From CAVTWS01 sp963732655 (GTDB lineage: Bacteria > Actinomycetota > Acidimicrobiia > Acidimicrobiales > SHLQ01): 64,000 nt of DNA. Position numbers and translations under genes: made by a program. The notes under the pieces were generated by a model. It saw only the letters and a program-made list of their open reading frames with translations, was not told where the DNA came from and did no database searches. How positions within the stretch are numbered: position 1 is the first letter of the stretch; the number at the start of each line of letters is the position of its first letter. Of this stretch, positions 18,379 to 26,100 are shown one piece after another. The stretch lies in the NCBI GenBank assembly GCA_963732655.1, contig CAVTAI010000017.1:1178001-1242000 (forward strand). The letters run 5' to 3'.

Positions 18379-18516
18379 TCCACCGAAGGGCGTCGAGAAC
18401 CGGCCGGGTGCCACCATCGGTGACCAAACTTTTGCTTGCCAGACCGAGCTGCGTCGTCCAAGGTTGGGCGAACACCCGGAGCATGCGGGCACGCACAGCG
18501 AGAAGGGGGTTCCCTG

Positions 18517-18975
18517 ATGGTCCAATCGATCCTCGAATCAGTCGGTGTGGACGAGCTGCGAGCGCAGCGCGACGACATGGCCCACGCCATGGTCAGAGTC
18601 GAGGCGGCCATGGCCGCTCCCGACGCCGGCCGGCGTGACGCCTGGGTTGCCGCCGTCCTCCGAACCTTGGTCATCTTGCAGGTGGAGTTGGAGGAACACG
18701 TCGAGTGGACGGAGGACGCCGAAGCTGGCTTCTTCGGCCAAGTCATCGACCACGCCCCTCACCTCGTCCCGGCGGTGAAGAAGCTCACGGCCGAGCACGT
18801 GGACATGGCCGCCGGCATCGCCCGCTGCAAGGTGCTGGTCACGTCGTCGGGCGACGACGTCACGGAAGCCCGCGACGAGACGCTCCGGCTCCTCGGGCTC
18901 TTCTCTCGCCACCGCAACCGTGGAGCCAACCTGGCCTACGACGCCTTCAACATCGATCTCAGCACGGGCGACTGA
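18517..18975 (+). CDS. Hemerythrin-like helical bundle protein
   Basis: A 152-residue, mostly helical protein starting at an ATG preceded by AAGGGGG. Spaced acidic and histidine residues (VELEEHVEWTEDAE, DHAPHLVPAVKKLTAEHVDM, FSRHRNRGANLAYDAFNIDL) resemble the metal-ligand pattern of HHE/hemerythrin domains, which bind a di-iron centre for oxygen or redox sensing. The pattern is not a perfect match, so metal binding is inferred. It stands between recQ and deoC on the same strand, with no obvious functional link. Confidence 0.6.
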   Translation: MVQSILESVGVDELRAQRDDMAHAMVRVEAAMAAPDAGRRDAWVAAVLRTLVILQVELEEHVEWTEDAEAGFFGQVIDHAPHLVPAVKKLTAEHVDMAAGIARCKVLVTSSGDDVTEARDETLRLLGLFSRHRNRGANLAYDAFNIDLSTGD

Positions 18976-19047
18976 CCGGGCGAGCATCCGAGGTCGCCCG
19001 GTCGATCGACACGGGTGACGACCTCGGCACTGACGGCGCGGGCCAGG

Positions 19048-19053
19048 TATCGT
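19048..19053 (+). promoter_or_regulatory. Candidate -10 hexamer (TATCGT) for deoC
   Basis: TATCGT ends 6 bases before the ATG at 19060 and would give a near-leaderless mRNA; it supports that start over the GTG at 19015. A -35 box is not evident. Confidence 0.35.
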
Positions 19054-19059
19054 CAATTC

Positions 19060-20016
19060 ATGCTGCCCGCCCACGCCGCCGGTTCGATCGTGCCCCGGCC
19101 GGCCGCGACCGACCATCGTTTCAGCCTTCTGGGCCTTCGCGTGTGGCCGGTCGACGCGGTCGGCCTCGAAGCCCGGGCCTCCTCGCTGACCTCGCGATCG
19201 CTCAAGAAGGGCACCAAGCTCGCGGCCCTCGATCTCGCCATCCGGTGCATCGATCTCACGACGTTGGAAGGCACCGACACGCCCGGAAAGGTGAAGGCCC
19301 TGTGCGCCAAGGCGCAACGTCCGGACCCGGTCGATCGGGAGGTCCCGCCGGTGGCCGCCGTGTGCGTGTACCCCGAGTTGGTCCCGACCGCGGTGGCCGA
19401 GCTCGCCGGGACCGGCATCCACGTGGCCAGTGTGGCCGGCGCGTTCCCTGCCGGCCTCGGTCCGCTCCACGTGCGGCTGGACGAGATCCGCTGGGTCGTG
19501 CAGCACGGCGCCGACGAGGTCGACATCGTCCTCAATCGGGGGGCGTTCCTCGCCGGCGACTACGGGCGGGCGTTCGACGAGATCGCCGCCGCCAAGGATG
19601 CGTGCGGGCCCGCTCATCTCAAGGTCATCCTCGAGACCGGTGAGCTCGGGTCGTACGACCAGGTGCGCCGGGCCAGCGCGTTGTCGATGGCGGCCGGAGC
19701 CGACTTCATCAAGACCTCCACCGGCAAGATCGGCACCTCCGCCACCTTCCCGACCGCCCTGTGCATGTCCGAGGCGATCCGCGATCACCACGACCAGACC
19801 GGCCGGATGGTCGGGCTCAAGCTGGCCGGTGGCATCCGGACGGCCAAGCAGGCCTGGCACTACCTCGTCATCGTGGGCGAGACCCTCGGGCCGGCCTGGT
19901 TGGATCCGGATTGGTTCCGCCTCGGCGCGTCGACCCTCCTCAACGACCTGCTCATGCAACGCCGCACCCGACTGACCGGCCGCTACCAGCGGCCCGACGA
20001 TTTCACCAACGACTGA
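19060..20016 (+). CDS. deoC: Deoxyribose-phosphate aldolase
   Basis: A 318-residue class I aldolase that splits 2-deoxyribose 5-phosphate to glyceraldehyde 3-phosphate and acetaldehyde. Motifs: AIRCIDLTTLEGTDTPGKV, AAVCVYPELVPTAV, VILETGELGSYDQ, the Schiff-base lysine region DFIKTSTGKIG and LAGGIRTAKQA. It is the longer deoC type also found in Streptomyces. Acetaldehyde produced here could be handled by the aldehyde dehydrogenase immediately downstream, and phosphorylated deoxyribose would come from thymidine and purine nucleoside phosphorylases encoded at 30-38 kb. Confidence 0.95.
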   Translation: MLPAHAAGSIVPRPAATDHRFSLLGLRVWPVDAVGLEARASSLTSRSLKKGTKLAALDLAIRCIDLTTLEGTDTPGKVKALCAKAQRPDPVDREVPPVAAVCVYPELVPTAVAELAGTGIHVASVAGAFPAGLGPLHVRLDEIRWVVQHGADEVDIVLNRGAFLAGDYGRAFDEIAAAKDACGPAHLKVILETGELGSYDQVRRASALSMAAGADFIKTSTGKIGTSATFPTALCMSEAIRDHHDQTGRMVGLKLAGGIRTAKQAWHYLVIVGETLGPAWLDPDWFRLGASTLLNDLLMQRRTRLTGRYQRPDDFTND

Positions 20017-20028
20017 GCGGATCCCTCG

Positions 20029-21534
20029 ATGGCCTCCTCACCCGACCTCCCCGCCAACCCTGTCCCCGCCAACCGTGTCCCCGCCAACCCTTTCCTGGCG
20101 TACGAGCCCTCACCGGAGTCGACCGACATCGTCTCCATCGCTGACCAGTACGGGTTGTTCATCGGCGGCCAGTTCGTCGAATCCCGGAGCGGGCAGATGT
20201 TGACCACCGTCAACCCGGCGACCGGGCGCCCCCTGGCCGATGTGGCGGTCGCCGGTGATGCGGACATCGACCTCGCCGTGACGGCCGCCCGCCGCGCGTT
20301 CGATCAGGGTTGGGGAACCATGCCGGGGCGTGAGCGCGCCAAGTACCTGTATCGCATCGCTCGGCTGCTGCAGGAGCGAGCGCGAGAGTTCGCCGTGCTG
20401 GAGACCCTCGACGGTGGCAAGCCCATCAAGGAGAGTCGTGATGTCGATGTCCCACTGGCGGCGGCCCACTTCTTCCATCACGCCGGCTGGGCCGACAAGC
20501 TCGAGTACGCGTTCCCGGGTCGCACGGCCTCGCCACTCGGCGTCGCCGCCCAAGTGATCCCGTGGAACTTCCCGCTCCTCATGGCGGCGTGGAAGCTGGC
20601 GCCCGCCCTGGCGTGCGGAAACACCGTCGTCCTCAAGCCCGCCGAGACCACGCCCCTCACGGCGTTGCTGCTGGCCGAGGTGCTGCGCGACGCCGAGTTG
20701 CCGCCCGGCGTGGTCAACATCGTCACGGGCGCGGGTCCGACCGGGGCGGCGCTCGTCGCCCACGCAGGCGTTGACAAGGTGGCCTTCACCGGGTCCACGG
20801 CGGTGGGCAAGGCGATCGCCAAGGCTGTCGCCGGCACGCCGAAACACCTGACCCTCGAGCTCGGCGGCAAGGCGGCCAACATCGTCTTCGACGACGCGGC
20901 GATCGATCAGGCGGTCGAAGGGATCATCGGCGGCATCTACTTCAATCAGGGTCACGTGTGCTGTGCCGGCAGCCGTCTGCTCGTCCAGGAGTCCGTCGCC
21001 GACGTCGTGCTCGACAAGCTTCTGCGGCGCATCGAGACCCTCCGGGTCGGGGATCCGCTGGACAAGAACACCGATATCGGCGCCATCAACTCGCAGGAGC
21101 AGTACGACAAGATCCACGGTTTCCTCGCCGCGGGGGTGGCCGACGGCGCCACCATGCACCAGTCGTCGTGCCCCCTGCCCGACACGGGGTGGTTCGTCGC
21201 CCCGACCGTGTTCACCGACGTCAGCCAGTCGCATCGCATCGCCCGCGAGGAGATCTTCGGTCCGGTGCTGGCCACGCTGACCTTCCGGACCGCCGAGGAG
21301 GCGGTGGCCAAGGCCAACAACACGCCCTACGGCCTGTCGGCTGGCGTGTGGACCGAGAAGGGGTCACGCATCTTGTGGATGGCCGAACGGCTGCGGGCCG
21401 GCGTGGTGTGGGCCAACACCTACAACGTGTTCGACCCCGCCAGCCCGTTCGGCGGCTACCGGGAGAGCGGCTACGGCCGTGAAGGGGGCCGCCACGGGCT
21501 CCGGTCGTACGTCGAGCTGGGGAGGGCCTCGTGA
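20029..21534 (+). CDS. NAD(P)-dependent aldehyde dehydrogenase
   Basis: A 501-residue ALDH. The cofactor region VIPWNFPLLMAAWKLAPALA, GSTAVGKAIAK, the catalytic Glu in LELGGKAAN and the catalytic cysteine in NQGHVCCAGSR are intact. It probably oxidises acetaldehyde or a related aldehyde to the acid. The ATG at 20029 lies 12 bases after deoC, so co-transcription is near certain. The first ~25 residues contain a 5-residue repeat (VPANP-like, three copies) encoded by a 15-base tandem repeat and are absent from typical ALDHs; a later start is possible but no better site is seen. Confidence 0.94.
   Translation: MASSPDLPANPVPANRVPANPFLAYEPSPESTDIVSIADQYGLFIGGQFVESRSGQMLTTVNPATGRPLADVAVAGDADIDLAVTAARRAFDQGWGTMPGRERAKYLYRIARLLQERAREFAVLETLDGGKPIKESRDVDVPLAAAHFFHHAGWADKLEYAFPGRTASPLGVAAQVIPWNFPLLMAAWKLAPALACGNTVVLKPAETTPLTALLLAEVLRDAELPPGVVNIVTGAGPTGAALVAHAGVDKVAFTGSTAVGKAIAKAVAGTPKHLTLELGGKAANIVFDDAAIDQAVEGIIGGIYFNQGHVCCAGSRLLVQESVADVVLDKLLRRIETLRVGDPLDKNTDIGAINSQEQYDKIHGFLAAGVADGATMHQSSCPLPDTGWFVAPTVFTDVSQSHRIAREEIFGPVLATLTFRTAEEAVAKANNTPYGLSAGVWTEKGSRILWMAERLRAGVVWANTYNVFDPASPFGGYRESGYGREGGRHGLRSYVELGRAS
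20049..20088 (+). repeat. 15-base tandem repeat, 3 copies, at start of ALDH gene
   Basis: A 10-base core recurs at 20049, 20064 and 20079 with exact 15-base spacing, encoding PAN repeats in the N-terminal tail of the aldehyde dehydrogenase. Confidence 0.85.
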
Positions 21535-22439
21535 GCACACCACGCAAGGCCACCCGTCGGGCGCCCACACCGACTGCAGCCCCTCGCCTCGAGGTCCGCA
21601 AGACCTACAAGCTCTACATCGGTGGCCAATTCCCTCGCACCGAATCGGGGCGTACGTACCCGATCGAGGCGACCGATGGCACCCTGCTGGCCCATGCCTG
21701 CCTGGGCTCGCGCAAGGACATCCGGGACGCGGTGAAGGCGGCCCGTGGCGCCCAAGAGGGCTGGGCCTCCCGCACCGCCTACAACCGCGGCCAGATCCTG
21801 TACCGGGTGGCCGAGGTGATGGAGGGGCGCTCGGCGCAGCTCGTCGCCGAGTTGGCCGCGGGGGGCAGTGTCGACCCCGCGGGCGAGGTGGCCTCGGCGA
21901 TCGACCGGTGGGTCTGGTACGCCGGTTGGGCCGACAAGTTCGCCACCGTTCTGGGCTCCGCCAATCCGGTGTCGGGGCCCTACTTCAACTTCTCGGTTCC
22001 GGAGCCCATGGGTGTGGTGGGCATCTGCTGCCCTGACGAGGCGCCGCTCGGCGCGCTCGTGGCGCGGGTTGCGCCGGCGATCGTGAGCGGCAATACCACC
22101 GTCGTGCTCGCCTCGCAACGGTGGCCCCTGGTGTCGATCACCCTGGCCGAGGCCCTGGTCACCAGCGATCTGCCTGGAGGTGTCGTCAACATCCTGACCG
22201 GTCGGCGGGCCGAGATGCTGCCCTGGCTCGCAGCCCACGGCGATGTCGATGCCGTCGACCTGACTGGAGCCGACGATGACCTGGTGGCGGATGCGCAGAT
22301 CGCTGCCGCCGAGCACGTCGCCCGGGTCGTTTCGGCCGCTCCCGGCTCGCGCGACTGGCTGGCCGACCGCGCCCAGGACCTCGATTGCATCGCCGACCTG
22401 TGCGAGCTCAAGACCGTGTGGCATCCCGTCGGTCGGTGA
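21531..22439 (+). CDS. Short aldehyde dehydrogenase-family protein lacking the catalytic half
   Basis: A 302-residue protein whose start GTG overlaps the stop of the full ALDH by 4 bases, so translation is coupled. Residues 20-240 align in pattern with the N-terminal part of ALDHs (YIGGQFPRTESGRTYP, AYNRGQILYRVAEVM, PMGVVGICCPDEAPLGAL, PGGVVNILTG), but the protein ends soon after the Rossmann region. The catalytic Glu (ELGGK) and Cys (GxxCCA) segments are absent. It may be a structural or regulatory partner of the upstream enzyme; the clean operon placement argues against random decay. Confidence 0.85.
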   Translation: MSTPRKATRRAPTPTAAPRLEVRKTYKLYIGGQFPRTESGRTYPIEATDGTLLAHACLGSRKDIRDAVKAARGAQEGWASRTAYNRGQILYRVAEVMEGRSAQLVAELAAGGSVDPAGEVASAIDRWVWYAGWADKFATVLGSANPVSGPYFNFSVPEPMGVVGICCPDEAPLGALVARVAPAIVSGNTTVVLASQRWPLVSITLAEALVTSDLPGGVVNILTGRRAEMLPWLAAHGDVDAVDLTGADDDLVADAQIAAAEHVARVVSAAPGSRDWLADRAQDLDCIADLCELKTVWHPVGR

Positions 22440-22483
22440 GCCGGATCACCCGTCCCGAGCCGGGGCGCTCGTGGTGGAGGCAC

Positions 22484-22489
22484 TAGCCT
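22484..22489 (+). promoter_or_regulatory. Candidate -10 hexamer (TAGCCT) for the sugar dehydrogenase gene
   Basis: TAGCCT lies 7 bases before the GTG at 22497, the same arrangement as at three other genes in the window; this suggests leaderless transcription. Confidence 0.45.
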
Positions 22490-22496
22490 GCCCGGC

Positions 22497-23864
22497 GTGA
22501 CTGAGGAGGCCGGCGGGTCGAGCCGACGCTGGGCCCCCTGGGCGGTCACGGTCGGCGTGGTCTCCGTCATCGGCATCCTCGCGGCGGTCGCCGTCCCGGG
22601 CTGGGCGGGCCGGCGGGCCGACACCCGGTTCCGTGACGCCGTCGCGAGCTACGAACTGGGCGTGGTGCACACCGGCGACGACGCGAGGCTCGACGATCTG
22701 ATCGAGCAAGCCCTGTCGAAGTCGGCGGCGAACCGGGATTGCCCATTCCCCGACGAACCGGATCCCATCCCGGTCTCGGTCCCCGTGCGCGCCGAGTTGG
22801 TCCGTGAATTCGACCGGCCGACGTGGGCCGCGGCGAATCCGGCGACCGGCGACGTCGTGGTGACGCAACGGACGGGGCTGGTCATTCGCCTCGACGACGG
22901 CGTCACCGTCGCCGACGTGACCTCGACGACCCGTTTCGACAACGACAGCGGACTCCTGGCCGCCGGGTTCAGCACCGATGGGACGTGGCTCTACCTGTAC
23001 CAGTCGAGTTGGACCCGACCGCCGAGCGGCCCGCGTTCCACACGGGTGCTCGCCGTGCCCCTCGACTCGGGCGGCGTGGCGTCGGGTGACGCCGTCACCA
23101 TCCTCCAGGTCGAGGTTCCGACCGGTCAACACGCGGGAGGGGGAATGGCGGTCGGCCCGGACGGCACGATCTGGCTGGGTTTCGGCGATGGCGGCGGGCT
23201 CGGTGATCCTCGGGCCAACGGTCAGGATCCCACCGTGTTCCTCGGCAAGATCGTCCGAATCGACCCGCGGCCCGAGGCCGGCACGTACGCCATTCCCGCC
23301 GACAATCCGCATGCGTCCTCCGACGACGGCATCCGCGACGAGATCGCCGCCGTGGGCGTCCGCAATCCGTGGCGCATCTGGTACGACACCGCAGACGACG
23401 CCGTGTGGTTCGGCGACGTGGGACAGTCGTGCTGGGAGGAGATCGACCGCCTACCCGTCTCGCCGGCGCCGTCGGCGGCCAACTTCGGGTGGGATGTCCG
23501 CGAGGCGGACGTCCCGTTCCAGACCCCGCCCGTCGAACCCGATGAGTACCCCGAGTTCATCGACCCGACGTTCGCCTACCACCACGGCGCCGGCTGGTGT
23601 GCGGTGACCGCCGGATTCGTCTACCGGGGAGCAGTGCCCCTCGGTGGGTTGTCCACCGGCTCGTTCCTGTACGGCGATTTCTGCGGCGACGGCGTCTACG
23701 CGTTGGTGGGGGACGATCGCACCGGGTGGCGCTCGCACGATCTCGGCGTGGTGGTCCCCCACCCGGTCGCCATCGTGCCTGACGCCGACGGCCAGCCGTT
23801 GGTGGTGAGCCTGTACGCCGACAACGCCGACGAGTCGGGCGGAGCCGTCTACCGCCTCCGCTGA
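22497..23864 (+). CDS. Membrane-anchored PQQ-dependent sugar dehydrogenase-like protein
   Basis: A 455-residue protein with one N-terminal membrane segment (WAVTVGVVSVIGILAAVAVPG, residues ~17-37) and a large exported domain. The exported part has glucose/sorbosone dehydrogenase beta-propeller features: FSTDGTWLYLYQS, WLGFGDGGGLGDPRANGQDP, GKIVRIDPRPEAG, VGVRNPWRIWYD and ANFGWDVREAD. Such proteins oxidise sugars with pyrroloquinoline quinone, although related hedgehog-interacting-like proteins are not enzymes. No PQQ synthesis genes are in the window, so cofactor use is inferred. GTG start supported by the TAGCCT hexamer. Confidence 0.85.
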   Translation: MTEEAGGSSRRWAPWAVTVGVVSVIGILAAVAVPGWAGRRADTRFRDAVASYELGVVHTGDDARLDDLIEQALSKSAANRDCPFPDEPDPIPVSVPVRAELVREFDRPTWAAANPATGDVVVTQRTGLVIRLDDGVTVADVTSTTRFDNDSGLLAAGFSTDGTWLYLYQSSWTRPPSGPRSTRVLAVPLDSGGVASGDAVTILQVEVPTGQHAGGGMAVGPDGTIWLGFGDGGGLGDPRANGQDPTVFLGKIVRIDPRPEAGTYAIPADNPHASSDDGIRDEIAAVGVRNPWRIWYDTADDAVWFGDVGQSCWEEIDRLPVSPAPSAANFGWDVREADVPFQTPPVEPDEYPEFIDPTFAYHHGAGWCAVTAGFVYRGAVPLGGLSTGSFLYGDFCGDGVYALVGDDRTGWRSHDLGVVVPHPVAIVPDADGQPLVVSLYADNADESGGAVYRLR

Positions 23865-23876
23865 GGTGAGCCGTGG

Positions 23877-25340
23877 TCAGCCCAACCCACGACGCTGGCG
23901 CCACACGGTGTACCGAGTGACGAGGTCGAGCGCGCCGACCGCCCGATGAGCCCCCGGGTAGCAGAGCCGCCCCGTCTCACGAACGGCGACCACCCCCGGG
24001 TTGTCGGGTTGGGCGACGGCGAGCTCGGTGGCGGTGAGGATCGGCTTGCCGGTGCGGGTCGAGATCTCGGCGGCCGCCTCGGCGTATCGGCGGTCCTGGC
24101 GGCTGTGGAAGTCGACGATCCGTTCGAGGCCGTGATCGGGATAGAAGGGGCCGGTGCGGGCGAGATCGGCCTGGTTCGACTGGATGCCATGCCCGAGGTA
24201 GATCACCGCGTCGATCGACGGGTGGCTTGCGACCAGCTCCATGACCTCGGGGATGGTGTCGCGCGTCTCGCCGCCGGCGAGGTCGATCGGGTTGTTGCGG
24301 CTCCACCGGGGCGGCAGCTTCTCGTCGAGCTGGGCCTTGAGGTCGGCCGGGAGCTCGGCCAGGGTGAGGCTGGTGCCGGCCATGGCGTCGGCCGTGACCA
24401 CGCCCCAACCCCCGACCGTGGTGAGCACCGCGACCTTGTTCCCGGTGGGGAGGGGTTGGGTGGCCAGGGTGGCCGCGGCTTCGAACGCCGACTCGGGATT
24501 GGCGGCGCGGATCAGGCCGGCCTGGCGAGCCATGCCGTCGAACACGCTGTCGTCGCTCGCCAGGGCTCCGGTGTGCGACGCGGCGGCGCGGGCCCCGCCG
24601 GCACTGGCGCCTCCCTTGACGATCACCACCGGCAGACGTTCGGAGATCTGACGCATCCGCTCCGCGAATCGTCGGCCGTCGCCGAGGCTCTCCACATAGA
24701 CCAGAGCTACGGACGTCTCGGGATCGTCGGCGAACCACTCGACATAGTCGACCACCCCCGTCTGGGCGGCGTTGCCGGCCGAGATGGCGCGGCTGATGCC
24801 GATCCCGGTCTGGCGGGCATAGTTCTGGAACGACGAGACGAAGTTGCCGGACTGGCTGGCGACGCCGATCCGTCCCCGTGGCGGGTACGGGGCGACGATC
24901 TGGGCGCACAGCGACGATGGAGGTGACACCACGCCTTGCCCGTTGGGTCCGGCGAGCACCATGCCGAGCTCGTCGGCCACGGCGACCAGCCGGCGCTCGG
25001 CGTCGATCCCTGCCTCGTCGACCTCGCTGTAGCCGGCGGCGGCGATGAACGCGGCCCGGACCCCACGGGCGGCGCACCGGCGCAAGATGTCCTCGTTGAG
25101 GGACGGGGGCGTGCACACGAACACCAGGTCCGCCGAGCCCTCGGGGACAGCGTCCACCGACGACAAGAGGTCGAGCCCGAGGACCTGCCCCTCCTCCCGG
25201 CCGATCGGGAACACCGGACCGGCGTATCCGCAGCGCAAGATGTTGTGCAGGGCGACGAACCCGAACTTGCCGGGGTGATTCGACACGCCGGTCACCACGA
25301 CGCCCCGCGGGTCGAACAGCGGCGACAGATCCCGGCTCAC
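23877..25340 (-). CDS. NDP-forming acyl-CoA synthetase, alpha-type subunit
   Basis: A 487-residue protein with a CoA-binding Rossmann domain (FDPRGVVVTGVSNHPGKFGFVAL), a succinyl-CoA ligase-like domain with the phospho-histidine loop (AASHTGALASDDSVFDGMARQAG) and a third ligase_CoA-like region. This is the alpha part of acyl-CoA synthetases that couple thioester formation to ATP or ADP interconversion. The beta (ATP-grasp) part is encoded by the upstream gene, whose stop overlaps this start by 4 bases. Together they make the heteromeric form of an enzyme that is often one fused chain. Substrate unknown (acetate, propionate or pimeloyl-like acids are possibilities). Confidence 0.9.
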   Translation of the reverse strand: MSRDLSPLFDPRGVVVTGVSNHPGKFGFVALHNILRCGYAGPVFPIGREEGQVLGLDLLSSVDAVPEGSADLVFVCTPPSLNEDILRRCAARGVRAAFIAAAGYSEVDEAGIDAERRLVAVADELGMVLAGPNGQGVVSPPSSLCAQIVAPYPPRGRIGVASQSGNFVSSFQNYARQTGIGISRAISAGNAAQTGVVDYVEWFADDPETSVALVYVESLGDGRRFAERMRQISERLPVVIVKGGASAGGARAAASHTGALASDDSVFDGMARQAGLIRAANPESAFEAAATLATQPLPTGNKVAVLTTVGGWGVVTADAMAGTSLTLAELPADLKAQLDEKLPPRWSRNNPIDLAGGETRDTIPEVMELVASHPSIDAVIYLGHGIQSNQADLARTGPFYPDHGLERIVDFHSRQDRRYAEAAAEISTRTGKPILTATELAVAQPDNPGVVAVRETGRLCYPGAHRAVGALDLVTRYTVWRQRRGLG

Positions 25341-25999
25341 GCCGTCACCTCGAGTTCCACGAGGGCGTCGACGGCGACCGGTCGGCCGTCGACCACGATC
25401 AGCGGGTTGAGGTCGACCGACACGATGTCGGGCCGACCGTCGGGCAGGCCGGCCAGGCCGACGAGGAGCGCCGCCAGGGCATCGCGGTCGACTGACGGCT
25501 CGCCACGAAAAGCACCGAGCAGTTTCTGGGTGTTCAGCTGATCGATCATCTCGTGGGCGTCGACCACCGTGATGGGGGCCAGCCGGAACACGACGTCGGC
25601 GATGGCCTCGGCGAAGATGCCGCCGATTCCCAGCATCACCGTCATGCCGAACTGCGGGTCGGCGGCCAGTCCGGCGATGAGCTCGCGGCGGCCCGGGACC
25701 ATGGTCGACACCAGGAGCTCGACCGGCCCGTCGTCGGGTCGGGCGGCGGCGAGCAGTTCCTCGGCCGCCGAGGCCAGAGCGGTGTCGTCGGCGATGCCGA
25801 GGCGCACGAGCCCCCGCTCGGTCTTGTGGGCGATGGCGTCACCACAAAGTTTGACCACCAGCGGACGGTCGAGGGGGGCAGACGCAGCCACCGCGCCGTC
25901 AACCGAGCTCGCCGTGACGTACGGAGACACGGCCACGCCGGCGGCGCTTACCAGAGCGCGGGAAGCGGCCTCGGAGAGGGTTCGGGTGGTCGCCGTCAC
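25337..25999 (-). CDS. NDP-forming acyl-CoA synthetase, ATP-grasp beta-type subunit
   Basis: A 220-residue ATP-grasp domain: PLVVKLCGDAIAHKTERGLVRLGI, VSTMVPGRRELIAGL, GMTVMLGIGGIFAEAIADVVFRLAPI and DLNPLIV are characteristic of the ATP-grasp part of acetyl/acyl-CoA synthetases (NDP-forming). It is upstream of and translationally coupled to the alpha subunit. It would phosphorylate the histidine of the alpha subunit. Length is normal for a stand-alone beta domain. Confidence 0.9.
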   Translation of the reverse strand: MTATTRTLSEAASRALVSAAGVAVSPYVTASSVDGAVAASAPLDRPLVVKLCGDAIAHKTERGLVRLGIADDTALASAAEELLAAARPDDGPVELLVSTMVPGRRELIAGLAADPQFGMTVMLGIGGIFAEAIADVVFRLAPITVVDAHEMIDQLNTQKLLGAFRGEPSVDRDALAALLVGLAGLPDGRPDIVSVDLNPLIVVDGRPVAVDALVELEVTA

Positions 26000-26100
26000 G
26001 GTCGTGTGCCTATCACAGCGGGCCGGTGGCGTTCGTCACCCGGTGACCTAATGCTCTCGTTGACCGAGGGCCGGGCCGCCAAGCTGCGATGGGAGGCGCG

